This document shows, one piece after another, positions 8,781 through 19,898 of a stretch of DNA of 64,000 nt (its first letter is position 1; each line of letters begins with the position of its first letter). Source of the DNA: Cellulomonas palmilytica (GTDB lineage Bacteria > Actinomycetota > Actinomycetes > Actinomycetales > Cellulomonadaceae); the NCBI RefSeq assembly GCF_021590045.1, contig NZ_CP062221.1:186001-250000 (forward strand). The letters are read 5' to 3'. The translations under genes and the position numbers were made by a program. Below the pieces are notes generated by a model. That model did no database searches. It was not told where the DNA came from and was given only the letters and a program-made list of their open reading frames with translations.

Positions 8781-9071
8781 TCAGTTCGAGATCAGCTCGC
8801 CGCGCGGCACGAGCTCCGACCACCAGGAGCGGACCTCGGGACGGCGGCGCAGCAGCGCACGGCGCTCGCGCTCGGTCATCCCGCCCCACACGCCGAAGTC
8901 CATGCGGTTGTCGAGCGCGTCCGCGAGGCACTCGAGCCGGACGGGGCACTGCTGGCACACCGACCGGGCGTCACGCTGCGCGGAGCCCTCGACGAACAGC
9001 GCGTCCGGCGAGACGTTCCCGGAGCCGCAGGCCGCAGACGCAGTCCAGTGACCCTCCTTGGTCGCTACCAC
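8781..9071 (-). CDS. WhiB-family Fe-S regulator (WblA/WhiB4 type)
   Basis: 96 residues from the GTG at 9071. Four cysteines bind the cluster: one in SAACGSG, then a C-x2-C pair in VCQQCPVRLEC, and the last Cys of that run. They are followed by DFGVWGGMTERERRAL and RRRPEVRSW, which match WblA of Streptomyces and WhiB4 of Mycobacterium, redox-sensitive regulators of development and oxidative response. An AGGGGG ribosome site sits just before 9071. A longer in-frame GTG at 9152 would add 27 residues without family character, so I prefer the short form. Confidence 0.9.
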   Translation of the reverse strand: MVATKEGHWTASAACGSGNVSPDALFVEGSAQRDARSVCQQCPVRLECLADALDNRMDFGVWGGMTERERRALLRRRPEVRSWWSELVPRGELISN

Positions 9072-9433
9072 CGCGCCCCCTAGGTCGAAGTCGGCGAGGC
9101 CCCCGTTCGCCGGTACCGTTCCCGGATCCCAGAGCGCCTGCGCTTTTACCACAAGGCGTCGTCGTCCGCTGGATGACTGGAAAACTAGCGCGTGAACTGG
9201 AATCTTGACGAGACTCCGATCGGGTCATCCCGAGGTGTGGACGCGCTCCCGCACACGGTGACCGGATCGGGTGAACCGGGCAGGTCGACCCCCACCCGCC
9301 CGGGTGCACCCGGGCGCCGCACGCTCGTCGGAACCTCCCGCGGCCCGCCCGGGATGTGCAGGTCCGGTGCAGAGGTCGGGGTCCTCCCCCAGGACGAGGC
9401 CACCGCCCAGGTCCGCCGACTACCCTGGCGGGC
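9072..9433. other. Divergent intergenic region between the WhiB and PBP genes
   Basis: No convincing gene in 362 bases. It contains the most A/T-rich stretch of this neighbourhood (about 9140-9215, including TTGACG at 9205). That is a plausible upstream promoter region for the whiB-type gene and would leave a long 5' leader. At the right end TACCCT (9421-9426) lies 7 bases before the PBP start. I see no conserved riboswitch. Confidence 0.5.
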
Positions 9434-11923
9434 ATGCCGAACCCTGCCCGCACGCCTGCCCGCACGCGCGGCCGCCAGGTCAACGCCTTCCAGGCGCTGG
9501 CCCTCCTGCTGTCCTTCGTGCTGGTCGCCGGCGTCGGCGGCGTGCTCGCCGCCGGGCTGGCCCTGCCGGGTGTCGCGATCGCGAACGGCGTGACCAACAT
9601 GTCGGTCACCGCGTTCGACGACCTGCCGACCGAGCTGAAGCAGGGTCCGCTGCCGCAGAAGTCGCGCATCCTCGCGTCGGACGGCACGACGCTCGCCACG
9701 TTCTTCGACCAGGACCGCGTGGTCGTCCCGCTCGACCAGATCGCCGAGATCATGCAGCAGGCCGTCATCGCGACCGAGGACCGGCGGTTCTACACGCACG
9801 CGGGCGTCGACGTCATGGGCATGTTCCGCGCCGCCGCGCGCAACGCGCTGCACGTCTCGCAGGAGGGCGCCTCGACGCTCACGCAGCAGTACGTGAAGAA
9901 CGTGCTGATCGACGCGGCGCTCAGCGAGGACACCGAGGAGGCGAAGCTCGAGGCCATCGAGCAGGCGCGCGCCGACGAGGGCACCGAGGGCCTCGCCCGC
10001 AAGCTCCGCGAGGCGAAGCTCGCGATCACGCTCGAGAAGACGATGTCGAAGGACGAGATCCTCGAGAAGTACCTCAACATCGCGGCGTTCGGCACCAACG
10101 TGTACGGCGTGGAGGCCGCGTCGCAGCGGTACTTCGGCATGCGCGCGAGCAAGCTGAACTACCTGCAGGCCGCGACCATCGCCGGCATCACCAAGTCGCC
10201 GTCCTACTGGGACCCGCTGAAGCACCCGAAGCGCGTCGAGAAGCGCCGCAACACCGTGCTGAGCCTCATGCTGCGCGAGGGCTACATCACGGAGAAGGAG
10301 TTCAAGGAGGGCAAGAAGACGCCCATCGAGGACACCCTCAACCCGCAGTCGGCCAAGCTCGGCTGCATGTCGGCCGACAAGGCCGTCGTCGGCTCGGGGT
10401 TCTTCTGCGACTACGTCACCAAGGTCATCGCGAACGACCCCGCGTTCGGCAAGACCGCCAAGGAGCGTCGTCACCTGCTGCTCACGGGCGGTCTGACGAT
10501 CTGGACCACGCTCGACAAGGACATGCAGGCCGACGCCGACCGGGAGGTCAAGGCCGGGATCCCGGTCGACGACGGCTCCGGTCTCGGCACCGCGATGGTC
10601 GTCGTCGAGCCCGGCACGGGCCAGATCAAGGCGATGGCGCAGAACCGCGTCTACAACAACACGGACGACCACGGCGACCGCGAGACCGCGGTGAACTTCA
10701 ACGCCGACAACGCGTTCGGCAGCGCCTCGGGCTTCCCGCCCGGCTCGACGTTCAAGCCGTTCACGCTGCTGCAGTGGATCAAGGAAGGGCACTCGCTCTA
10801 CGAGGTCCTCAACGCGACGAAGATGTCGTACAACCTCTCGGAGTTCAAGGCGTCCTGCACCCGCCTCACGGGCAGCTGGGAGTTCAACAACGCCGAGGGC
10901 GGCAAGGGCGTCATGACCGTCCTGCAGGGCACCATGAACTCGGTGAACTCCGCGTACGTCGCCATGGCCAGCAAGGTCGACCTGTGCGGCATCTTCACCG
11001 GCGCTGCCGAGCTGGGCGTCGTCAAGGCCGGCGGCCTCGCCGGTGACGGCCAGATCGACCCGCTGCCCGCGAACATCCTCGGCTCGCAGTCCGTCTCACC
11101 GCTCACGATGGCGTCCGCCTTCGCCGCGTTCGCCGCCGACGGCAAGTACTGCAAGCCCATCGCCGTCCTCAAGGTCACGAACAGCGACGGCGAGGAGATC
11201 GAGGTCCCGAGTGCGGGCTGCAGCCAGAAGATCGACCCCAACGTCGCCAAGACGATGAACTACGCGCTCAGCAACGTCTGGAAGGGCACCGCGAAGGGCG
11301 TCAAGCAGCCCGGCTTCGCCGCCGCGGGGAAGACCGGCACCACGTCGCACAACGAGCACACGTGGTTCGTCGGCTACACGCCCAAGCTGTCCGCTGCCGT
11401 GTGGGTCGGTCACACCGACGGCATGAAGTCCATGCACGGCCTGACGATCAACGGCAAGAGCTACAGCGGCTACGGCGCCGGCCCCTGGGGTTCGTCGATC
11501 GCCGCGCCCACCTGGGTGCGGTTCATGGAGGCCGCGCTGGGCGGCGGCGACAACCCGTCCTTCGGCGAGCCGCCCTCCAAGTACATCTTCGGCGAGAAGA
11601 TCTCCGTGCCGTGGGTCGTCGGCCAGAGCGAGGACGAGGCGCGCCGCACGCTCACCTCGCACGGGTTCCAGGTCGTCGTGTCCGACAAGCGCATCGAGTC
11701 CGACGTGCCCGAGGGCCGCGTGGCGAAGCAGGACCCGAGCGGGTCCGCGACGGCCGGCTCCGTCATCACGCTCACGCTCTCGAGCGGCAAGAAGGAGCGC
11801 GACCCGTGCCAGGAGAACCCCGACCACCCGTTCTGCCAGGGCGGTGGCGAGGAGGGTCCGCCCGACCGTGAGCGCGGCCGCGACCGTGACCAGGGCCGTG
11901 ACGACGTCGCAGTGAAGCCGTGA
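9434..11923 (+). CDS. Bifunctional penicillin-binding protein with PASTA domain (PonA2-like)
   Basis: 829 residues. A membrane anchor (about 18-50) is followed by a GT51 transglycosylase domain with catalytic Glu115 in ATEDRRFYTHAGVD. The transpeptidase domain has Ser438 in GSTFKPFT, SVN in MNSVNSAY and KTGT at Lys633. A PASTA domain (about residues 720-790) precedes a charged, Arg/Asp-rich tail. It polymerises and cross-links peptidoglycan outside the membrane. The gene order WhiB4-PonA2-phosphoesterase matches Mycobacterium. A TACCCT hexamer 7 bases before the ATG suggests a leaderless mRNA. It overlaps the next gene by 4 bases. Confidence 0.95.
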   Translation: MPNPARTPARTRGRQVNAFQALALLLSFVLVAGVGGVLAAGLALPGVAIANGVTNMSVTAFDDLPTELKQGPLPQKSRILASDGTTLATFFDQDRVVVPLDQIAEIMQQAVIATEDRRFYTHAGVDVMGMFRAAARNALHVSQEGASTLTQQYVKNVLIDAALSEDTEEAKLEAIEQARADEGTEGLARKLREAKLAITLEKTMSKDEILEKYLNIAAFGTNVYGVEAASQRYFGMRASKLNYLQAATIAGITKSPSYWDPLKHPKRVEKRRNTVLSLMLREGYITEKEFKEGKKTPIEDTLNPQSAKLGCMSADKAVVGSGFFCDYVTKVIANDPAFGKTAKERRHLLLTGGLTIWTTLDKDMQADADREVKAGIPVDDGSGLGTAMVVVEPGTGQIKAMAQNRVYNNTDDHGDRETAVNFNADNAFGSASGFPPGSTFKPFTLLQWIKEGHSLYEVLNATKMSYNLSEFKASCTRLTGSWEFNNAEGGKGVMTVLQGTMNSVNSAYVAMASKVDLCGIFTGAAELGVVKAGGLAGDGQIDPLPANILGSQSVSPLTMASAFAAFAADGKYCKPIAVLKVTNSDGEEIEVPSAGCSQKIDPNVAKTMNYALSNVWKGTAKGVKQPGFAAAGKTGTTSHNEHTWFVGYTPKLSAAVWVGHTDGMKSMHGLTINGKSYSGYGAGPWGSSIAAPTWVRFMEAALGGGDNPSFGEPPSKYIFGEKISVPWVVGQSEDEARRTLTSHGFQVVVSDKRIESDVPEGRVAKQDPSGSATAGSVITLTLSSGKKERDPCQENPDHPFCQGGGEEGPPDRERGRDRDQGRDDVAVKP

Positions 11924-12882
11924 CGGCAGGATCCGTCGCCCGCACCGCGGGCGGCCTCGTCGCGCTCGCCGCGGCGGGCGTCGCCTGGGGCGTGGTCGAG
12001 GCCCGCTGGTACACGCTGCGCGAGGTGACCGTGCCCGTGCTGCCGAGCGGCCACGACCCGCTGCGCGTGCTGCACGTCTCGGACCTGCACCTCACACCGG
12101 ACCAGGACCGCAAGGCCGCGTGGGTGCGCGAGCTCGCCCAGCTCGACCCGCACCTCGTCGTCGACACGGGTGACAACTGGGCGCACCTCGAGTCGTTCGG
12201 CCTGCTCGCGCACGCGCTCGAGCCGCTCCTCGCCCGCCCGGGCGTGTTCGTCATGGGCTCCAACGACTACGTCGCCCCGCAGCCGAAGAACCCCGCGCGC
12301 TACCTGCGTGCCGACGCCCGCTCGACTCCCCCGCAGCCGCCGCGCGAGCTGCCGTGGCGCGAGATGGTCCGCCTGTTCCGCTCCGCGGGCTGGCTCGACC
12401 TCGACAACCGCCGCGGCGTCCTGGACGTCGCCGGGCGGCGCCTGTCGTTCGTCGGCACCGACGACGCGCACCTCGACAAGGACCGTGTGCCCGCCGCGGG
12501 CGGTCCCGACGACGCCCGCACCACTGCCGGCGTCTCCGGCACCCCCAGCGTCGACCTGCACGTCGGCGTCACGCACGCGCCCTACCAGCGCGTGCTCGAC
12601 GCGTTCCTCGAGGACGACGCCGACGTGATCTTCGCGGGCCACACGCACGGCGGCCAGCTCGCCGTGCCCGGCTGGGGCGCGCTCGTCACGAACTGCGACC
12701 TCGACCCGGGCCGCGCCAAGGGCCTGCACGGCTGGCCGGGGCCGCGCCCCGACGCGCCCGGCGGGGCCGGCTCGACCTGGCTGCACGTCAGCGGCGGCCT
12801 CGGTACGTCCCCGTACGCGCCCGTGCGCTTCGCGTGCCGACCGGAGGCGACGCTCCTGACGCTGGTCCCCGCGTCCTCCTGA
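11920..12882 (+). CDS. Membrane-anchored metallophosphoesterase
   Basis: 320 residues with an N-terminal hydrophobic segment, then the calcineurin-like metal motifs in order: SDLHL, DTGDN, GSND and AGHTHGGQ. The family's usual GNH(D/E) motif is GSND here, within FVMGSNDYVAPQPKNP; related actinobacterial proteins beside PonA2 carry the same change, so it marks a subfamily. It starts on GTGA overlapping the PBP stop, so it is coupled to cell-wall synthesis. The substrate is unknown. Confidence 0.88.
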   Translation: MTAGSVARTAGGLVALAAAGVAWGVVEARWYTLREVTVPVLPSGHDPLRVLHVSDLHLTPDQDRKAAWVRELAQLDPHLVVDTGDNWAHLESFGLLAHALEPLLARPGVFVMGSNDYVAPQPKNPARYLRADARSTPPQPPRELPWREMVRLFRSAGWLDLDNRRGVLDVAGRRLSFVGTDDAHLDKDRVPAAGGPDDARTTAGVSGTPSVDLHVGVTHAPYQRVLDAFLEDDADVIFAGHTHGGQLAVPGWGALVTNCDLDPGRAKGLHGWPGPRPDAPGGAGSTWLHVSGGLGTSPYAPVRFACRPEATLLTLVPASS

Positions 12883-12926
12883 CCAGGACGGCCCGCCAGG
12901 GCCGCACGGATGCCGGAACGGATTCG

Positions 12927-12953
12927 TTGATCCGGGGGTCGGTCAGGTAGTCT
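12927..12953 (+). promoter_or_regulatory. Promoter of tRNA-Pro
   Basis: TTGATC (12927-12932) and TAGTCT (12948-12953) are separated by 15 bases. TAGTCT ends 12 bases before the mature tRNA 5' end. Confidence 0.55.
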
Positions 12954-12965
12954 GAGCGGGCTTCA

Positions 12966-13039
<74 letters not shown>

Positions 13040-13045
13040 CAGTGA

Positions 13046-13080
13046 AAAGCCCGGGCCGACGAGATGTCGGCCCGGGCTTT
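13046..13080. terminator. Hairpin terminator after tRNA-Pro
   Basis: Perfect 15-bp stem (13046-13060 with 13066-13080), a 5-base loop, A-rich at the left and TTT at the right end. It is suited to terminating both the tRNA and the convergent DUF4097 operon. Confidence 0.9.
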
Positions 13081-13119
13081 CGTGCATCCGGCGGCCTGTG
13101 CGGGACTGCCGGTGACCCC

Positions 13120-14028
13120 TCAGGAGCGGGGTGGGAGGTAGCTCACCGAGCCGTTGGACGAGCGGACGACGACCTTCACGTCCGCGGCGGGGTCGGTCGG
13201 GGCCTCGGTGCGCTGGCCGCCGTTCGACGTGTGGATGTCCAGCGCCACGGGATCGCCCGTGCCGTAGACGGTGACGTCGCCGTTGCTCGACCTCGCGGTG
13301 ATGTCGTCGCGGGCGTCCGCGACCTGCACGCCGCCGTTGTCGGACGTGGCGATGACCACGCCGTCGACGTCCTCGACCTCGACGCGGCCGTTGCTGGAGC
13401 GCGCCTCGACGGAGGCGGCGCCGTGCACGACGACGGAGCCGTTGTCGGAGGTGGCGCGCACCGAGCCGGCGACGTCGGTCACCTCGACGCTGCCGTTGCT
13501 CGAGTGCGCCACGAGGTCGCCGCCGAGGGCGGAGGCCTCGACGCGGCCGTTGCCGGAGCGCAGGTCCGCGTCGCCGAGGACGCCGGTGGCCCGGACGTCG
13601 CCGTTCGAGGAGCGCACGACGAGCGTGGTGTCCGCGGGGAGCGTGACGTCGAGGTCGGTGTCGCACTGCCACAGCCAGCTCCATGCGCACGTGTAGGAGA
13701 CGGTGAGGCGGTCGGACGACGTGTCGGCCGAGTAGTGCGGGTCGGCGAACGCGAAGCGAGCCTCGCGCGCCACGTGCACCTCGTCGGACCCGCCGGCGGT
13801 GACGGTCACGCGGCCGTCGGCGACGAGCTCGACGGTGCCGGCCGCGGCGTAGGTGCCCTCGCCGCTGGTCTTCTCGCGGGCGATCAGGCTCGCCAGGTCG
13901 AGGGCGGCCCACGCGATCGCGAGGGCGCCGATCGTGCCGCCGATGCACAGCAGGGCCTTGGCCCCGGCCGACCGGCGCGGGTCGCGCGCCGGTGCGGGCG
14001 GTGCGGGGGTCTCGATGACGGTGCTCAT
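13120..14028 (-). CDS. DUF4097 beta-repeat membrane protein
   Basis: 302 residues: a Pro-rich cytoplasmic start, one membrane helix (about 22-48), then an extracytoplasmic part. From about residue 130 it is a regular series of beta units, each with RSSNG, HSSNG or TSDNG roughly every 20 residues (about nine copies), the pattern of DUF4097 solenoids. Such proteins are common partners of envelope-sensing two-component systems. It is the last gene of the kinase-regulator operon, with an ATGA overlap with the regulator stop. The ligand is unknown. Confidence 0.88.
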   Translation of the reverse strand: MSTVIETPAPPAPARDPRRSAGAKALLCIGGTIGALAIAWAALDLASLIAREKTSGEGTYAAAGTVELVADGRVTVTAGGSDEVHVAREARFAFADPHYSADTSSDRLTVSYTCAWSWLWQCDTDLDVTLPADTTLVVRSSNGDVRATGVLGDADLRSGNGRVEASALGGDLVAHSSNGSVEVTDVAGSVRATSDNGSVVVHGAASVEARSSNGRVEVEDVDGVVIATSDNGGVQVADARDDITARSSNGDVTVYGTGDPVALDIHTSNGGQRTEAPTDPAADVKVVVRSSNGSVSYLPPRS

Positions 14029-14687
14029 GACTCTCCGTTCGGTCGGTGCTCGAGCCAGCGGAGCACGGCCAGGACGCGACGGTGGTCGTCGCTGTCCGGC
14101 GGCAGCCCGAGCTTGGTGAGGATCGAGGTGACGTGCTTCTCCACGGCGGGCAGCCCGATGAACAGGCGCTCGGCGATCGCGGAGTTGGAGCGGCCCTCGG
14201 CGACGAGCGCCATGACCTCCCGCTCGCGCGGGGTGAGGTCCTCGAGGCCGGTGCGGGTGGCGCGCGCCATGATCTGCGCGACGACCTCCGGGTCGATGAC
14301 GGTGCCGCCGGACGCGATCCGGGAGATCGCGTCGAGCAGCTCGTCGACGTCGGTCACGCGGTCCTTGAGCACGTAGCCCAGGCCGCGCACGTCGCCGGCG
14401 AACAGCTCGCGGGCGTAGCGCTGCTCGACGTACTGCGAGAGCACGAGCACGGGGAGCCGCGGGTGCAGGCTGCGCAGGTGGATCGCGGCGCGCAGGCCCT
14501 CGTCGGTGTGCGACGGGGGCATCCGCACGTCGGTGACCAGCACGTCGGGGACGGAGGCGTCGGGGCCGAGGGCCGCGACGAGCTCGTCGGCGGTCTTGTA
14601 GCCGGTGACGTCGTGCCCCTCCGCGGTGAGCAGTCGGGTCAGGCCGTCCAGGAGGAGGACCGAGTCCTCCGCGATCACGATGCGCAC
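14025..14687 (-). CDS. NarL/FixJ-type response regulator
   Basis: 220 residues. The receiver domain has an acidic pair in IAEDSVLLLDG, phospho-acceptor Asp in LVTDVRMPP, and Lys in VLKDRV. The LuxR helix-turn-helix is LTPREREVMALVAEGRSNSAIAERL in form. The GTG start overlaps the end of the kinase gene by 13 bases. It probably answers the adjacent kinase and may control this operon. Confidence 0.93.
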   Translation of the reverse strand: MRIVIAEDSVLLLDGLTRLLTAEGHDVTGYKTADELVAALGPDASVPDVLVTDVRMPPSHTDEGLRAAIHLRSLHPRLPVLVLSQYVEQRYARELFAGDVRGLGYVLKDRVTDVDELLDAISRIASGGTVIDPEVVAQIMARATRTGLEDLTPREREVMALVAEGRSNSAIAERLFIGLPAVEKHVTSILTKLGLPPDSDDHRRVLAVLRWLEHRPNGES

Positions 14688-16087
14688 GGGAGCTCCACGG
14701 TGAGGGTCGTGCCGGCCCCGGCGGGGCTGGCGAGTTCGAAGGTGCCGTCCAGCGCGGCGACGCGGCTGCGCAGGCCGTCGAGGCCCGAGCCGGGCGCCAG
14801 GACCGCTCCCCCGCGCCCGTCGTCGGACACGACGAGCCGCAGCGTGGTGCCGTCGCACGCGACGGCGACCTGCGCGGAGCGCGCCTGGGCGTGCTTGGCG
14901 ACGTTCGTGAGCGCCTCGGCGACGACGAAGTACGCGGCGGCCCGTGCGGACGTGCCGCACTGCTCGAGCGTGTCGTCGTCGGGTGTGCGGACGGTCACCG
15001 GGATCGGCGAGCGGGACGCGAGCGCACTGAGCGCGGCGTCGAGGCCACGGTCGGTGAGGACGGCGGGGTGGATGCCGCGGACGAGGTCACGCAGCTCGGA
15101 GAGGGTCTCCTGGATCTCGCGGTGCGCGTGGTCCAGCGCGGCGGCGGCCGCCTCCGGGTCCTGCGCACCGCGGCGCTTGGCGGCGCCGAGCTCGAGGCCC
15201 AGGGCGACGAGGCGCTGCTGCGCGCCGTCGTGCAGGTCGCGCTCGATGCGGCGGCGCTCGTCGTCGGCAGCCCCCACGACGAGGTGGCGGGTCTCCTCGA
15301 CGTGCGCGACGCGCGACTCGGCGCGCGCCCGCGCGGCGTCGGCCACGGCGAGCTCGTACGCGGAGCGTGAGGCGCCGAGCATCCCGCGCGCCATGCGGAC
15401 GTGCAGCAGGGACGCGGCCTGCGCGGTGATCGCGGCGAGCCACACCGCGACGATCCCGAGGATCACCAGGCCGGTGCCGAGGAGCCAGGTGGGCCCGTCG
15501 AACCAGTCCTCGAGCAGGGGGCCGGTCCCGTAGACGGGCGCGAGGATCCCGGCGAGGCCGGCGCCGCCGAGCCCGACGACGAACGCGAACGCCAGCGACG
15601 ACGTGAGGACGGACAGCGCGGCGTACCCGAACGCCGCCCACGCGCGCTTGTCGCGCAGCGGGGCGAAGAACCGGGACCACCGGCCCGCGCCGCGGCTCCG
15701 GTACGGCACGGCGCGGGGGATGACGACCCCGGTCTGCGCCTCGAGCCTGCCGAGCTCGGCGCGGGCGAACCACCGGGCGCCGAGGAGCACGAACGGCAGC
15801 ATCAGCAGACCGATGCCGAACACGAAGATGAAGGACGCGGCCACGGGCACGACGATCAGCGCGACCGTCCCGACCGTGAGCAGCCAGACGAAGCCGACGG
15901 TCGTCTGCGCGACTGCGCGCCACGTCTCGGACGAGACGGGGGCGAGGGCGAACCTGCTGCCGTCAGCCAGGGCGGGTGCGACGGTGGCGAGGTCGCGGGA
16001 CGTCGGTGGGAAGGCGGCGTCGATCGGGTCGACGCCCTGGTCGACGGGCCCGGAGTGCTTCGGGCCGGGAGCGAGCTGCGAGGTCAT
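14675..16087 (-). CDS. Sensor histidine kinase (HisKA_3 type)
   Basis: 470 residues. It has a cytoplasmic N-terminus, two pairs of membrane helices (about 60-105 and 150-225) in a putative membrane sensor region, then the phospho-acceptor motif RDLHDGAQQRL and an HATPase domain with EALTNVAKHA and DDGRGG. The TAGGTT hexamer at 16094-16099 is 6 bases before the ATG (leaderless). It forms an operon with the NarL-type regulator and DUF4097 protein, a set typical of envelope-stress sensing in actinobacteria. Confidence 0.92.
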   Translation of the reverse strand: MTSQLAPGPKHSGPVDQGVDPIDAAFPPTSRDLATVAPALADGSRFALAPVSSETWRAVAQTTVGFVWLLTVGTVALIVVPVAASFIFVFGIGLLMLPFVLLGARWFARAELGRLEAQTGVVIPRAVPYRSRGAGRWSRFFAPLRDKRAWAAFGYAALSVLTSSLAFAFVVGLGGAGLAGILAPVYGTGPLLEDWFDGPTWLLGTGLVILGIVAVWLAAITAQAASLLHVRMARGMLGASRSAYELAVADAARARAESRVAHVEETRHLVVGAADDERRRIERDLHDGAQQRLVALGLELGAAKRRGAQDPEAAAAALDHAHREIQETLSELRDLVRGIHPAVLTDRGLDAALSALASRSPIPVTVRTPDDDTLEQCGTSARAAAYFVVAEALTNVAKHAQARSAQVAVACDGTTLRLVVSDDGRGGAVLAPGSGLDGLRSRVAALDGTFELASPAGAGTTLTVELPCAS

Positions 16088-16168
16088 GCGACGAACCTAA
16101 GGCGCGCGTGGCCTGCGTCGACATCCCGCGATCCCACCAGATGCGGGTAGGGAAAACCCCCCGCACAG

Positions 16169-16232
16169 ACGCCGACCCCGCGGTTGCTCCGGCTCTGGGA
16201 CGAGTGGGCCGGAGGAACCGCGGGGTCGGCGT
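16169..16232. repeat. Long palindromic element (family A), probable asd terminator
   Basis: 25-bp arms (16169-16193 with 16208-16232) differing by one pair, with a 14-base loop. The arm word GTTGCTCCGG...CCGGAG-AAC recurs at 46.2 kb. A second small stem (TGCGGG...CCCGCA, 16142-16165) follows. It lies directly downstream of asd. Confidence 0.8.
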
Positions 16233-16264
16233 TGGTGCGGTGGGTCAGGCGGTGGTGCGGTGGG

Positions 16265-18591
<2,327 letters not shown>

Positions 18592-18727
18592 GTGCTGCTC
18601 CATCTGTCGCCGGTCGCCGTCTGTCTCAACGGCCCGCCGGGTCCTCTTGGTCGCAGGGATCGTAAGCACCCGGCACGCACGCGTGCCAGGGGTATCACGA
18701 TGCGGTCGGCGCCCGCCGCGCCCGGCG

Positions 18728-19186
18728 TCAGGCGGAGCGTGCGCGCAGGCGCACGCCCAGCAGGTACATCTCGCACCCGAGGCACAGGCCGAACACCGCG
18801 TTGAGGAACGCCGCGACCAGGGCGAACGCCGCGGCGAGCGGCACCGCCCACGCGGCGCCGAGCAGCGCGCCGAGCACCCCGAGCGCCGTGATCACGAGCC
18901 CGACGAGCTGCGCGAAACGCGGCGGGCGCGGGTCCTCGAGCTCGGCGGGCGGCGCGAGACGCGGGCGCACGAACGCGGCGAACAACCGGCCCTGCCACGT
19001 CACGCCGGGACCGCCGACGGCACCGAGCGCGAAGCTCGCGGCGACGACCGCGAGCAGCACGGTCGCGGCGGTCGAGCCGCCGAGCAGCAGGACGACGACG
19101 AGCAGCACGGCGGTGACGCCGGCGCCGAACCGCGGCCCGCGCGGGTCGATGCCGACGGGCGTGGTGGTCGCAGAGGCAGAGGTCAT
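18728..19186 (-). CDS. DUF4395 membrane protein
   Basis: 152 residues. Two N-terminal helices (about 20-60) and two further ones (about 95-140) flank a loop, and [15 protein letters not shown] near the C-terminus has the family's conserved cysteine pair. GGAG lies 7 bases before the ATG at 19186. It is 86 bases downstream of a thioredoxin-fold gene on the same strand; the DUF4395/thioredoxin pairing is frequent in actinobacteria and suggests a role in extracytoplasmic thiol chemistry. Confidence 0.85.
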   Translation of the reverse strand: MTSASATTTPVGIDPRGPRFGAGVTAVLLVVVLLLGGSTAATVLLAVVAASFALGAVGGPGVTWQGRLFAAFVRPRLAPPAELEDPRPPRFAQLVGLVITALGVLGALLGAAWAVPLAAAFALVAAFLNAVFGLCLGCEMYLLGVRLRARSA

Positions 19187-19272
19187 GACGGGCTCCAGGT
19201 GGGGGGGAGGAGTCCGACGACGCGCGTCGCCGGACGGGGGCGACGGGCGGTGCGTCCCGCGGGGGCGGGAGG

Positions 19273-19728
19273 TCAGCGAGCCGGCGCCACGTCCGGACAG
19301 GACGCGAGCGCGGCGAGCGCCTGCGGGCGGTCGGTGGCACCGGACATGCGGCCGACGACCGTGCCGTCGTGCGCGAGCACGAACGTGGTGGGGGTGCGCA
19401 GCACGTCGAGGCGGCGCACGAGGTCGAGGTGCTGCACGGCGTCGAGCTCGACGTGCACGACACCGGGCTGCTCGGCGGCGACGGCCGACAGCACGCGGTG
19501 GGTGCTGCGGCACGCGCTGCAGACCTCGCTCGAGACCTGCAGGAACGTCGCCCGGGCACCGAGCGGCGCGGTCACGTCGTCGGACGTGAGCACGACGCGC
19601 GTCGCGGCGTCGCCAGCCGTGGCGTCCGCGGGCGCGACCGCCCGGAACCGGCCGTTGCGGCGCTGCCAGACGAGACCCAGGACGGACGTGAGCGCGAGGA
19701 CGACCGCGACGAGCGCGACTTCCTTCAC
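19273..19728 (-). CDS. Membrane-anchored thioredoxin-fold protein
   Basis: 151 residues. A single N-terminal helix (4-24) anchors a thioredoxin-like domain with active site CSACR and the cis-Pro region RTPTTFVL. GTG at 19728 follows GGGAGGC. It probably acts at the membrane with the adjacent DUF4395 protein. The CSAC site is compatible with a redox role, but partners are not visible. Confidence 0.85.
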   Translation of the reverse strand: MKEVALVAVVLALTSVLGLVWQRRNGRFRAVAPADATAGDAATRVVLTSDDVTAPLGARATFLQVSSEVCSACRSTHRVLSAVAAEQPGVVHVELDAVQHLDLVRRLDVLRTPTTFVLAHDGTVVGRMSGATDRPQALAALASCPDVAPAR

Positions 19729-19898
19729 GATGCCTCCCGGGTCCGGAACGGCCAAGATAACCCGACCGAGGCGGTCAGGGTGAGACTCGGGTCGCCCTGT
19801 GGGACGCGCACCACCCGACCGGGTGATGATGCCCGCGCGAGGCAGATCCACCCGCAGACCGACTCCGCGCGAAGCCCCCGACTTCTAGGGTCGCTCGC

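Noticed and set aside
9069..9152. Longer WhiB-type protein from GTG 9152
   Set aside because: The extra 27 residues have no similarity to the family, and a better ribosome site precedes GTG 9071.
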